The position numbers and the translations under genes were made by a program. DNA of 64,000 nucleotides. Origin: Pedobacter sp. PAMC26386. Lineage in GTDB: Bacteria; Bacteroidota; Bacteroidia; Sphingobacteriales; Sphingobacteriaceae. Shown here piece by piece: positions 24,531 to 32,873 of this stretch; position 1 is the stretch's first letter, and every line of letters starts with the position of its first letter. The stretch lies in the NCBI GenBank assembly GCA_014302835.1, contig CP060294.1:2108001-2172000 (forward strand), read 5' to 3'. The notes below the pieces were generated by a model, which was given only the letters and a program-made list of their open reading frames with translations, was not told the origin of the DNA and searched no databases.

Positions 24531-25157
24531 ATGGAAGAACTATATTATCAGCTGATTACTGAATATTATCATCAAACGATTACAGAAAGAGACTTGACTA
24601 TTCTGCAAGAATGGGTAGCCAGCAACGCAGCACATGAAAATGAATTCAGAGAGGTTATTCTTATTCTTGATGCTACAAAATTATATTATAATGAGCCAAT
24701 AAGTAAGGAAAAAAATTGGAATAAAATTACTATCCATATCCAGGATAACAAACACCCCGTAAAGCGCAAAATCCACTATTTTAAATGGACTATTGCAGCA
24801 TCGTTTCTTGTGATCGTAGCTAATAATATTTATTTCTTCAAGCACAAAGAGAAAAAACAAAACCAACTTACAGAAATTATCAATCTTAACGGGAAGCGAA
24901 ATCGTTTGATCCTTCCAGACAGCTCGGTTGTCTACCTGAATACAGGCAGTAAATTAAAATACCCAAAACATTTTCCAGCTACCAAAAGGTTAGTTGAACT
25001 GGAAGGAGAAGCCCTTTTCGATATCAGGCACGAAGCCAAGCACCCCTTTATTATCCAAACTGGAAAAGTAAGCACAACAGTACTTGGTACATCGGTTAAT
25101 GTTAAAGCCTTACCTGGAAAAGATCAAATCGCTGTAACCGTATTACCAAATAAATAA
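24531..25157 (+). pseudogene. FecR-type anti-sigma factor, C-terminally truncated
   Basis: A 208-residue protein from ATG 24531. The cytosolic N-terminal part (MEELYYQLITEYYHQTITERD, LQEWVASNAAHENEF), one membrane helix (WTIAASFLVIVANNIYFF) at about 90-108, and most of the FecR domain (LPDSSVVYLNTGSKLKYP, VELEGEALFDIRHEAKHPFIIQTG, TTVLGTSVNVKA) are present. The frame stops after VTVLPNK, where family members continue for another 100 or more residues (end of FecR plus DUF4974). The sigma-binding and membrane parts remain, but the part that contacts a TonB receptor is missing. The next gene is a receptor in the opposite direction, so a rearrangement probably cut it. Confidence 0.7.
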
Positions 25158-25166
25158 CAACTTCTG

Positions 25167-27563
25167 TTATCCCCCGTTATCAAATTGCAGATCTTTCTTT
25201 TTCTTCACGCTTCCAAAGCTATAACTAAACCCAAGATAAAATATTCGGGAATTACTAACTGTTTTAACATGCTGGATAAGATACGGGCCTTGCAAATCGG
25301 CTTCTTGTCTTTGCGTTTTGAACAGGTCAGATACGGTGAGGTAAACACTCCCCTTTTTCTTCAGCACGTCCCGCTTCACTCCTAGGTTCATCACGAAACT
25401 AGGTAAATATTTTCCTTGCGGGGTTAATCTGGCTGATTTATAAATAGAGTTAAGCTGGAATGCAGTCAATGAGTTTAAGCTATAGCTTGCGTTCAAATTG
25501 GCACTCCAGGTTATCGTAGATTTTTTATTGCTATAACCCAGGTTAATGGCATCTATCTCATTGTAAAAGATATTCGGTGTAAAATTGACGATTAACTGGT
25601 CATGAAAATTTGCACCAACAACGATATCCGCTCCAAAAGCGCGATCGTTAGCCAGGTTCTGCTGACGGGTAACCAGCACAGAATCATTTAGTGCTGCTGT
25701 GATTGCTGTAAACCTATTCTGTGTGTATCTATAATAGATACCAGGTAAAAGACTAATCCCATTCTTCCTCCACTGATACCCTGCTTCAACGGAATTAATG
25801 ATTTCTGGAAGAAGATGAGGATTACCGACTCTGATATTGGTTGGATCAGCGTATTCGGCAAACGGATTAAGTTCATCAGCCTCTGGTCTTCTTACCCGAC
25901 GGCTATAATTTAATTGCAGTTCTTTATTTTCCTGTAGCTTGTAGCTGAAATGTAAGGTGGGATAAACTTTGAAGTAATGATTGGGAATTACTTCTCCTGT
26001 AGTGATCAATCTGGAATTAATATCACTGTACTCCCCTCTCAAACCCAGCATAACTGTCATTTTCTGAAATGCCTGCGTATAAGTTCCATAAACTGCCTGT
26101 ATATTTTCATTGTAGATAAAATGATTGGTTTTCTGAACATCTGGCACAAACTGCTGTAGCTGCGGGTTAAATGCTTCGCCAAAGAAATCAAGGTCGTGAC
26201 GGTTAAACTGCCCATCATAACCGGCCTCGAGCTTACTTTGTGCAGACAGTGGATTCTCATAAGACAAAGCCACTTGTCGGGTATCAGCGGCCTGTTTAAT
26301 CAACGTATTGTCCATCTGGTTAGCAACTGCTGGCTCCCTGTAAACATTCGTATAATGATTATCCTCGGTCTCAGGCGAATGTGCAACATTGACTTCTAAA
26401 CGAATCTTATGGTCTTCCTTTTTAAAACTATGCTCAAAATAAAGTGCAGCATTGCTGGATTTTTCCTCTTCAAAGTTTTTTCTGAATCTATCATAATCCT
26501 GGTTACCTGAAGGACTAGTAACCATTTTTTTTGTCAAATCGTCTTTATGTAAATTCCTAAGATAAAAATTACCCGATAGTCCAAAACTGTTCTTTTTATC
26601 AATCGCATAATCAAATCCAAGACTGGCTATTTGAGAAAACGGCCTCGTTTTAGCAGTTAATAAATCAGTATACGCGCTTTGTATATTATTGAGCTGATTA
26701 GTTTGTAAACGTACATTCGTTGTATTGCGTAACCGGTCGTCCTGTTTAACACTATAAGAACCAAATAAATTAAGTTTGCCCGTATTGTAATTGAGGGATG
26801 TACCCACATTGTAACGAGATCTGTTACCAGCATTCCCGGTTATTGTGCCATTCAGTCCGCGTTTAGCATCTTTTTTCAATACAATATTGATAATCCCTCC
26901 TGTTCCGTCAGGTTTGTACTTTGCCGATGGGTTTGTAATAACCTCTATCTTTTCAATACTATTTGCGGGTAACTGCTGGAGTACTGCAGCAGCATTTTTA
27001 CCCATTAAAGGAGATATTTTTCCATCGATCAAGATGGTTACTGCCGAATTTCTTAAACTTACATTCCCATCAATATCGACCTGTACTAATGGTACATTCT
27101 GAAGGACTTCGCTCGCCGACCCGGATTTAGCCATGATATCCTGATCAACATTGTATATTTTCTTATCAATTGAATTGACATAAATAGCCTTTTTAGAATT
27201 GATAGTCACTTCTTTCAGGGTGCTTTTACTATTATCAAGAAGGATGTTTTGCCTAACATTTTTATGTAGGTTACTGATGGAGAAAAGTGGTGTTTTTGTT
27301 TCATCATACCCGATGTAACTTGCTTGAATGTAATAATTGCCATCAATCGTTACTTTAAAAGTATAGGAGCCGTTTCTACCGGTCACCTCATGACCTGCAA
27401 CGGTATGATCAGATTGATTTCTTAGTACGACATTAACAAATTCCAATGGCATTTTGGTCTTCAGGTCTATGGCCGTACCAGATACTGAGCCACTCGCCTG
27501 GCCGCTTACAAATAAAGGAAAAGAAAAAAGTAATAGAAAACTGAATACGTAAAGTTTCTGCAT
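25167..27563 (-). CDS. TonB-dependent receptor-like outer-membrane beta-barrel protein (OMP_b-brl_3 type)
   Basis: A 798-residue outer-membrane protein from ATG 27563 (further in-frame codons up to 27599 look like leader). Signal peptide ends near SGQASG. A carboxypeptidase-like domain follows at about 20-105 (VSGTAIDLKTKMPLEFVNVVL), a plug domain at about 115-225 (VLQNVPLVQVDIDGNVSLRNS, IEVITNPSAKYKPDGTGGIINIVLKK), and a barrel with many aromatic strands. These strings are those of the PF14905 outer-membrane family of Bacteroidota, whose transported or secreted ligands are mostly unknown. It sits in reverse between a truncated FecR and another receptor, a likely site of rearrangement. Confidence 0.88.
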   Translation of the reverse strand: MQKLYVFSFLLLFSFPLFVSGQASGSVSGTAIDLKTKMPLEFVNVVLRNQSDHTVAGHEVTGRNGSYTFKVTIDGNYYIQASYIGYDETKTPLFSISNLHKNVRQNILLDNSKSTLKEVTINSKKAIYVNSIDKKIYNVDQDIMAKSGSASEVLQNVPLVQVDIDGNVSLRNSAVTILIDGKISPLMGKNAAAVLQQLPANSIEKIEVITNPSAKYKPDGTGGIINIVLKKDAKRGLNGTITGNAGNRSRYNVGTSLNYNTGKLNLFGSYSVKQDDRLRNTTNVRLQTNQLNNIQSAYTDLLTAKTRPFSQIASLGFDYAIDKKNSFGLSGNFYLRNLHKDDLTKKMVTSPSGNQDYDRFRKNFEEEKSSNAALYFEHSFKKEDHKIRLEVNVAHSPETEDNHYTNVYREPAVANQMDNTLIKQAADTRQVALSYENPLSAQSKLEAGYDGQFNRHDLDFFGEAFNPQLQQFVPDVQKTNHFIYNENIQAVYGTYTQAFQKMTVMLGLRGEYSDINSRLITTGEVIPNHYFKVYPTLHFSYKLQENKELQLNYSRRVRRPEADELNPFAEYADPTNIRVGNPHLLPEIINSVEAGYQWRKNGISLLPGIYYRYTQNRFTAITAALNDSVLVTRQQNLANDRAFGADIVVGANFHDQLIVNFTPNIFYNEIDAINLGYSNKKSTITWSANLNASYSLNSLTAFQLNSIYKSARLTPQGKYLPSFVMNLGVKRDVLKKKGSVYLTVSDLFKTQRQEADLQGPYLIQHVKTVSNSRIFYLGFSYSFGSVKKKKDLQFDNGG

Positions 27564-27751
27564 GTATATAATTATAAATGCTACATAGTTACCATTCAAT
27601 TCTGGACAAAATCTGGAGTTGAAAGAACGTTTTTCACCTCACAATATTAACTCCATATTATCATTACGTTACTGATTCACTAACAGTTACATAACACAGA
27701 TTTCCTTCAGATTTCAACTGCTCTATTTGCATAAAATTTAATCACCCCTTC

Positions 27752-30583
27752 ATGAAACAACCTTACTTATTCTACAAATTATTATTATTTCTCTTTGCCG
27801 GAATGCTGTTTACAACCAGTTTGAGCGCACAATCAATTGAAATATTAGTAAAAGATTCCAAATCAGGCGAACCTATGATGGGTGCCTCTATCAATCTGAC
27901 ACAAGGAAAGTCAAGCAGAGTAGCCTCTACCAATTTTAAGGGTAGATTTTTATTCGAAAAAGTAAAGTCTGGTCCTTACAAGTTCTGGGTAAACTATATG
28001 GGGTACAAACATTCGGAAGTATTTGAAGGTACTATCAATGGTTCCCAGGCGAAGACGATAACTGTGGACCTCCAAGATGCTAGTATTGAAATGAATGAGA
28101 CAAACATTGTCGGCCATGCCAGCAAAGAGACTGACCACTCTGCACGCGCACTGGAAAAAAATGCCGGCATGATTCAAAATATCCTTTCTGCCAATACCAT
28201 TCAACTTTTACCGGATGTTACTGTAGCCAATGCTTTACAAAGGGTAAGTGGAGTAACCATCCAGCGTTCTAATAGCGGGGAGGGAAGATATGCAATTATT
28301 CGTGGGATGGATCAACGCTACAATACAACTCTTGTAAATGGTATTAAAATTCCAAGTCCTGATAACCAGTACCGTTTTGTTCCGATGGATATTTTCCCTT
28401 CAGAAATGTTGGAACGATTGGAGGTCATCAAAGCTTTAACACCGAGTATGGAAGGTGATGCGATTGGTGGTGCAATGAACCTGGTTATGAAAAGTGCACC
28501 AGACAAATTTATTCTAAGTGCCAACATCTCAGGAGGTCTTTCTACCCTATTTTCATCTTCCAGACCTTTTGTGCATTTTAATGCTTCTCCGAACAAAAAC
28601 TCACCGGCCGCTGTTAATGGCAACAGTTATACCGCAACTTACAGTGATTTTAATAACCAGGGATTGACTAGCCAGAAAAACCTATCCAATCCTTTTAGTT
28701 CTACAGCTGGACTTACGATTGGAGATAGATTTTTAAAAGGTAAACTAGGTGTAATTGTCTCTGCAAGTTATCAGAACATTTACCGCGGTTCTGATTCCAG
28801 ACAACTGACGCCAAATGCGCAACCGGCCGCCGACCCACTACCAAATACACCCCTGTTTTCGGATGCTTACAATAGAACCTATTCGATACAAACGCAGCGT
28901 CTGGGTATCCACAATAAAATTGACTACATCATTGACAAAAACAATAAACTGTCATTGTACAATTTATACATTCATCAAAGTGAGTTTGAATCCAGACTCA
29001 ATACTGACACTACAGGTTTCGGAACAAACTCAACATCAATTAGAAAAGCACTCACCATTACAGATCGTAATACTTTAACACAACAGAACATTTACAACTC
29101 GACACTCCATGGTGATCATAAATTAAGCGATAAATTACGTTTCAACTGGGATGGTGTTTATTCAGTAGCCAACAGACATATGCCCGACAGAACGGAATTT
29201 AGTTATGACGCTAAACAGGTTTTAGATGCTAATCATGAGCTCATTGCCGAAGTTGATAACAATACCAAACTGACACATCACTGGGAGAACAATACGGATA
29301 AGGATATTGCTGGCTATGGAAATTTAATTTTTAACCATACCATAGCTGGACGCGAAGTCGAGTTTGCAGTAGGAGGAGTATATCGTCATAAAAAACGTAA
29401 AGCAGATTATATTACCTATGGCCTTGCGGGTGGCAACTCTACGCTGTATCAGGGGGATTTTTCTACCGTACCATTTACATTTAATTCACCTGCAGATGCT
29501 ATTGGCAGCAATAATCCTGATCTGCAAAATAACTATTCAGTTATTGAAAATGATAATGCTGAATATCTTCAGTTCAGATTTAATTTAATCCCAAAATTAC
29601 AGGTTCTGGGTGGGGTTAGAGTTGAAAATACGCATATGACTTATGGTACTGAGTCGCCGATGACAGTTACCCAAAGAGCCGGAACAGTGAGTTATACAGA
29701 TGTATTACCAAGTCTTCATTTAAAATATGTCTTAACCGATGACCAGAATTTACGCGCATCTTATTTTGCTTCCATCAGCAGACCAGGTTTTGGAGAGCTT
29801 GTGCCCTACAAAACGGAAGGACAATATTACAACCAGGTAGGTAATCCTAACTTGAAACATATTACTGCTGATAATGCCGATTTGAGATATGAATTTTTCC
29901 CGGGTGGTGCTGACCAGCTTTTAATTGGTACATTTTATAAAAAGATTTACAATCCAATTGAATATTTCGTCGTAAAAGATGGTGGTCCGAGTGCACAGGT
30001 TATTATGCCACAAAATGATAGTGGTGCTGCCACAAACTATGGATTTGAAGCTTTATTGACTAAGTTCTTTGGAGAAATTGGCTTGTCGCTAAATTATACT
30101 TATACCCATTCAAGGATTACAACGAGTAAATTGCTTTATTACAGAGACCCAGACCCAACTATAGGTTTACAGCAAAGTTTTGTAGATCAAACACGTCCTT
30201 TGCAAGGACAAGCGAACAATGTTGGAAATGCTTCTATATTATATAAAAGCGGTAAACTAGGTTTGGATATACAACTTGCATTTGTTTATACAGGTGAACG
30301 TCTCTCACAAGTCTCTCCTTATTACAATCTGGATTTCTATCAGCATGCCTATAATCAATTGGATTTTTCATTTGAAAAAACATTGATCAAAAAGCTATCA
30401 TTCTATGGAAAAATAAACAACATCACCAATGCGGCAAGTAAGATCTATCTGAAATATCCAAATGGAAAACTCGATGCCGTACAGCAGGAATTCTTATCAA
30501 AACAAGATATCAGCGGCCAGACATTGGTACAAAGTGATTATTATAAAACACTGTTCCTTGGTGGATTCAGGTATAAATTCTAA
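27752..30583 (+). CDS. TonB-dependent receptor, first gene of a three-gene surface/phosphatase unit
   Basis: A 943-residue receptor with signal peptide (LLLFLFAGMLFTTSLSAQ), carboxypeptidase-like domain at about 28-105 (IEILVKDSKSGEPMMGASINL), and plug at about 140-260 (VTVANALQRVSGVTIQRSNSG, YAIIRGMDQRYNTTLVNG, DAIGGAMNLVMK). The C-terminal barrel ends in FLGGFRYKF. The RGMDQRYN...G and MEGDAIGG motifs are of the TIGR01782-like receptor class. It is followed after 26 bases by a beta-helix lipoprotein and then a secreted histidine phosphatase, suggesting uptake of a phosphorylated compound or phosphate. No STN domain is present, so it is not the usual FecR partner. Confidence 0.88.
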   Translation: MKQPYLFYKLLLFLFAGMLFTTSLSAQSIEILVKDSKSGEPMMGASINLTQGKSSRVASTNFKGRFLFEKVKSGPYKFWVNYMGYKHSEVFEGTINGSQAKTITVDLQDASIEMNETNIVGHASKETDHSARALEKNAGMIQNILSANTIQLLPDVTVANALQRVSGVTIQRSNSGEGRYAIIRGMDQRYNTTLVNGIKIPSPDNQYRFVPMDIFPSEMLERLEVIKALTPSMEGDAIGGAMNLVMKSAPDKFILSANISGGLSTLFSSSRPFVHFNASPNKNSPAAVNGNSYTATYSDFNNQGLTSQKNLSNPFSSTAGLTIGDRFLKGKLGVIVSASYQNIYRGSDSRQLTPNAQPAADPLPNTPLFSDAYNRTYSIQTQRLGIHNKIDYIIDKNNKLSLYNLYIHQSEFESRLNTDTTGFGTNSTSIRKALTITDRNTLTQQNIYNSTLHGDHKLSDKLRFNWDGVYSVANRHMPDRTEFSYDAKQVLDANHELIAEVDNNTKLTHHWENNTDKDIAGYGNLIFNHTIAGREVEFAVGGVYRHKKRKADYITYGLAGGNSTLYQGDFSTVPFTFNSPADAIGSNNPDLQNNYSVIENDNAEYLQFRFNLIPKLQVLGGVRVENTHMTYGTESPMTVTQRAGTVSYTDVLPSLHLKYVLTDDQNLRASYFASISRPGFGELVPYKTEGQYYNQVGNPNLKHITADNADLRYEFFPGGADQLLIGTFYKKIYNPIEYFVVKDGGPSAQVIMPQNDSGAATNYGFEALLTKFFGEIGLSLNYTYTHSRITTSKLLYYRDPDPTIGLQQSFVDQTRPLQGQANNVGNASILYKSGKLGLDIQLAFVYTGERLSQVSPYYNLDFYQHAYNQLDFSFEKTLIKKLSFYGKINNITNAASKIYLKYPNGKLDAVQQEFLSKQDISGQTLVQSDYYKTLFLGGFRYKF

Positions 30584-30609
30584 CAATGACGATTTCAAAA
30601 AACAAGCTA

Positions 30610-32037
30610 ATGAAAAGAATAATAAATATAATGATGCTCTTGATCGTAACTGCCTCATTTACCGCTTGCCAGAAATGGAAACAAGAACATACTGATATAT
30701 ATAGTTATACTCCACCTGCGGCAGATCATCCGGTAAGCGATAAAGAACCGCTTTCCTGTAATAATGGTAGCACAGTTGTACCCGTAAAAGGCACTATGCT
30801 TTCAGGAAAAACGTATACTGTTTCGGATGGTTGTGATTTAGTCATCAATTCTGGTGATACCTTATTATTACAACCAGGAGTCAAACTGAATATGGGAACC
30901 GGGAGCAGTCTTATTGTGCTCGGAACATTGGTGAGTAATGGTTCTAAAGATCAGCCAAATTTCATTACGATACCGGGTATCACAAAAAATGATCAGCCGG
31001 GTGGCCTATTAATTGCCAATGATCCTGCTTATGCTGGAAAATGGAAAGGAATTATTGGTGGCCCGACCTGTAATTTAATGATATTACGTTGGACACACAT
31101 AGAATATGCAGGTCTGACTGAAGGTAAGGCTACCGCAGCCATTGCAGGCTCCGGCCTCAATAATCAGTACAGTATTTTATTTGCTAATTATAATGGGAAC
31201 TTTATTATGGAGGACTCCTGGTTATATGGTGGTGTTGATGATCCTATACGGATATCAGCAGGTAAAATTGCCATTTTCAGAAATACCTTTGAAAAAAACG
31301 GTGTCCATGGCGGTGACTGTATCAATGTAAAAGGTGGTGCAGTAGGTACAATGGCCTATAATCTCTTTGTGGGTACAGCGACCAACGGACAAAAGGCATC
31401 CAATAAAGGACAGGCTACCGGGGCTCCGCAAACCAATATTGTGATGTATAATAATACTTTTGTAAGTGGTGGTTACCGTCAGTCTCAAAGTGGACGCGGT
31501 GGAACTATTAATTTTGAAGAGGGTGCAATGGGCATGTATTATAACAATGTGGCTATCAATTGTAAATATGGTTACCGGGTTGTTGGAAGTCCTGCAGCAG
31601 ATATCGCACATTTATCCTATGGTAATAATTACCAGTGGGCCGATTCTGTCAGTGTAGCAAATGAGTTTTACCCTACTGGTTACAGTACAAAACCACAAAC
31701 AACTGATATTCCATCAATCACGACATCTGCAAAATACCTGCCGCCAAATTACATTCCCGGTTCAATTTATGATGGAAGTGACGCTGTTCAGAAAAATAGC
31801 CCAATGTTTCTGAATTTCCCTTTGCCAACCACTGGGCATCCGCTCGCACAATACACTGCAGTTGGAAATTACAATTTCAGAATCCAGGCAAATTCTCCAT
31901 TGATTGGTAAAGGAAATACCAGTATCAAACCTTTGATTGTAGTACCCGTCAATAGTATCTATGGTATTGCTGAAGTTACCATGCCAGGAACGGATCTTGG
32001 ATGTTATCAGCTCAGCGGCGTAGGAAACCAACATTAA
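30610..32037 (+). CDS. Right-handed parallel beta-helix lipoprotein
   Basis: A 475-residue lipoprotein from ATG 30610; an ATG at 30586 gives eight more residues but a poorer signal peptide. Lipobox TASFTAC places the lipidated Cys near residue 19. The mature part has the repeat style of a right-handed beta-helix: LVINSGDTLLLQPGVKLNMG, SSLIVLGTLVSNG, LRWTHIEYAG, FIMEDSWLYGG, AIFRNTFEKNG, GTMAYNLFVG, IVMYNNTFVSGG and YYNNVAINC. Such solenoids bind or cleave polysaccharides or act as surface scaffolds; no catalytic triad is clear. It sits in the outer membrane between a receptor and a phosphatase in one operon. Confidence 0.82.
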   Translation: MKRIINIMMLLIVTASFTACQKWKQEHTDIYSYTPPAADHPVSDKEPLSCNNGSTVVPVKGTMLSGKTYTVSDGCDLVINSGDTLLLQPGVKLNMGTGSSLIVLGTLVSNGSKDQPNFITIPGITKNDQPGGLLIANDPAYAGKWKGIIGGPTCNLMILRWTHIEYAGLTEGKATAAIAGSGLNNQYSILFANYNGNFIMEDSWLYGGVDDPIRISAGKIAIFRNTFEKNGVHGGDCINVKGGAVGTMAYNLFVGTATNGQKASNKGQATGAPQTNIVMYNNTFVSGGYRQSQSGRGGTINFEEGAMGMYYNNVAINCKYGYRVVGSPAADIAHLSYGNNYQWADSVSVANEFYPTGYSTKPQTTDIPSITTSAKYLPPNYIPGSIYDGSDAVQKNSPMFLNFPLPTTGHPLAQYTAVGNYNFRIQANSPLIGKGNTSIKPLIVVPVNSIYGIAEVTMPGTDLGCYQLSGVGNQH

Positions 32038-32044
32038 ATAAACC

Positions 32045-32081
32045 AAGTCTAAGCTTCTCGTTCTGGGGTAAGCTTAGGCTT
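32045..32081 (+). terminator. Hairpin between the beta-helix and phosphatase genes
   Basis: AAGTCTAAGCTT (32045-32056) pairs with AAGCTTAGGCTT (32070-32081) through 12 pairs with one G:U, followed by TTTTAAT. It is only 14 bases before the phosphatase ATG, so it may act as a partial terminator that lowers phosphatase expression. Confidence 0.6.
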
Positions 32082-32095
32082 TTAATATAACAAAC

Positions 32096-32650
32096 ATGAA
32101 AAAGATAATCACCTTTTTAGGTGTTCTGATAATTCTTTGCGGTGCATCTACTGCGAATGCACAGTCAAATGATTTAAGAGTCGTATTTATACGTCATGGA
32201 GAAAAACCAGCAAAAGGCGATAACCTGAATTGCCAGGGATTGAACAGATCAATGAAACTACCTGCAGTACTCTTTAAGAAATTCGGAGTTCCGTCTTTTA
32301 CTTTTGTCCCTGCTATCGGACTGGGAGAATCAACCAAGCATTCCCGGATGTTTCAGACCATAGTCCCTATGGCTGCAAAATATAATTTAGTGATCAATAG
32401 CAGTCATCAGGAACGTGATTCGTTAGCCATAGCTGCCGATCTTAAAAACAGAGTTGGCACTGTGCTGATTTTATGGGAGCACAAAGGTATTGCGCCTATT
32501 GTAAAAAGTTTAGGGGTAAAAGATGATAACCTTAAATGGCCGGACAATGATTATGATAGTATCTGGGTCGTAACTTTTAAGGATGGAGTAGCCCATCTAG
32601 AAAGAGATCAGGAAAACATCAAACCTGCTGAGGGGTGTGATTTTAAATAG
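32096..32650 (+). CDS. Exported histidine phosphatase family protein
   Basis: A 184-residue protein with signal peptide (GVLIILCGASTANAQ). The family's phospho-histidine motif RHG is present as FIRHGEKP near residues 34-41, and the second histidine lies in WEHKGIAPI near 138. Conserved arginines appear in HSRMFQT and near LNRSMKL. It is shorter than cytosolic phosphoglycerate mutases and resembles periplasmic phosphatases of the branch. It probably removes phosphate outside the cytoplasm from a compound handled by the receptor and beta-helix proteins encoded upstream. Confidence 0.85.
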   Translation: MKKIITFLGVLIILCGASTANAQSNDLRVVFIRHGEKPAKGDNLNCQGLNRSMKLPAVLFKKFGVPSFTFVPAIGLGESTKHSRMFQTIVPMAAKYNLVINSSHQERDSLAIAADLKNRVGTVLILWEHKGIAPIVKSLGVKDDNLKWPDNDYDSIWVVTFKDGVAHLERDQENIKPAEGCDFK

Positions 32651-32697
32651 GATTAGTAAGCATTTGATAAAAAGACGCTCATCCAATATTAAATTAT

Positions 32698-32733
32698 TAT
32701 TAAGAAATCGATCTCAGGTCTGATTTCTTAATA
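32698..32733. terminator. 12-bp-arm inverted repeat after the phosphatase gene
   Basis: TATTAAGAAATC (32698-32709) and GATTTCTTAATA (32722-32733) pair perfectly around a 12-base loop. It lies 48 bases after the phosphatase stop and directly upstream of a promoter element at 32741, so it may be a terminator, an operator, or both. Confidence 0.5.
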
Positions 32734-32740
32734 GTACTTA

Positions 32741-32748
32741 TATCTTTG
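32741..32748 (+). promoter_or_regulatory. Promoter -7 element with no gene after it
   Basis: TATCTTTG is a perfect TAnnTTTG, followed by CACCG, a common start region. No reading frame follows on this strand; it points to a transcript through 32753-32845. Confidence 0.5.
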
Positions 32749-32752
32749 CACC

Positions 32753-32830
32753 GAAGTACAAGTGATACTTTAACGCAGGGCGCTGAATAATGGCGGCAAT
32801 AGAAGGTTCGATCCCTTCCTCTGCATCTAA
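32753..32830 (+). ncRNA. Possible small RNA with a tRNA-like T-arm, or a tRNA remnant
   Basis: Downstream of the 32741 promoter the sequence can fold as AAGTA/TACTT (32754-32770, seven-base loop), then a three-way junction. In that junction GCAGGG (32775-32780) pairs with CTCTGC (32819-32824), enclosing a weak CGCT/GGCG arm with a seven-base loop, and a perfect T-arm GAAGG-TTCGATC-CCTTC (32802-32818). The T-loop matches tRNA consensus, but D-arm, proper anticodon loop (U33 absent) and CCA are lacking, so it is not a working tRNA. A deleted tRNA remnant or a folded small RNA are both possible. Confidence 0.35.
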
Positions 32831-32873
32831 CACGCTGATGGATTTTGATAACAAACAGTAGCATGAGATAAAA

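Noticed and set aside
32775..32825. A tRNA gene
   Set aside because: Only a T-arm and a six-pair closing stem are convincing. There is no D-arm, the anticodon-like loop lacks U33, and no CCA is encoded; kept only as a possible remnant or small RNA.
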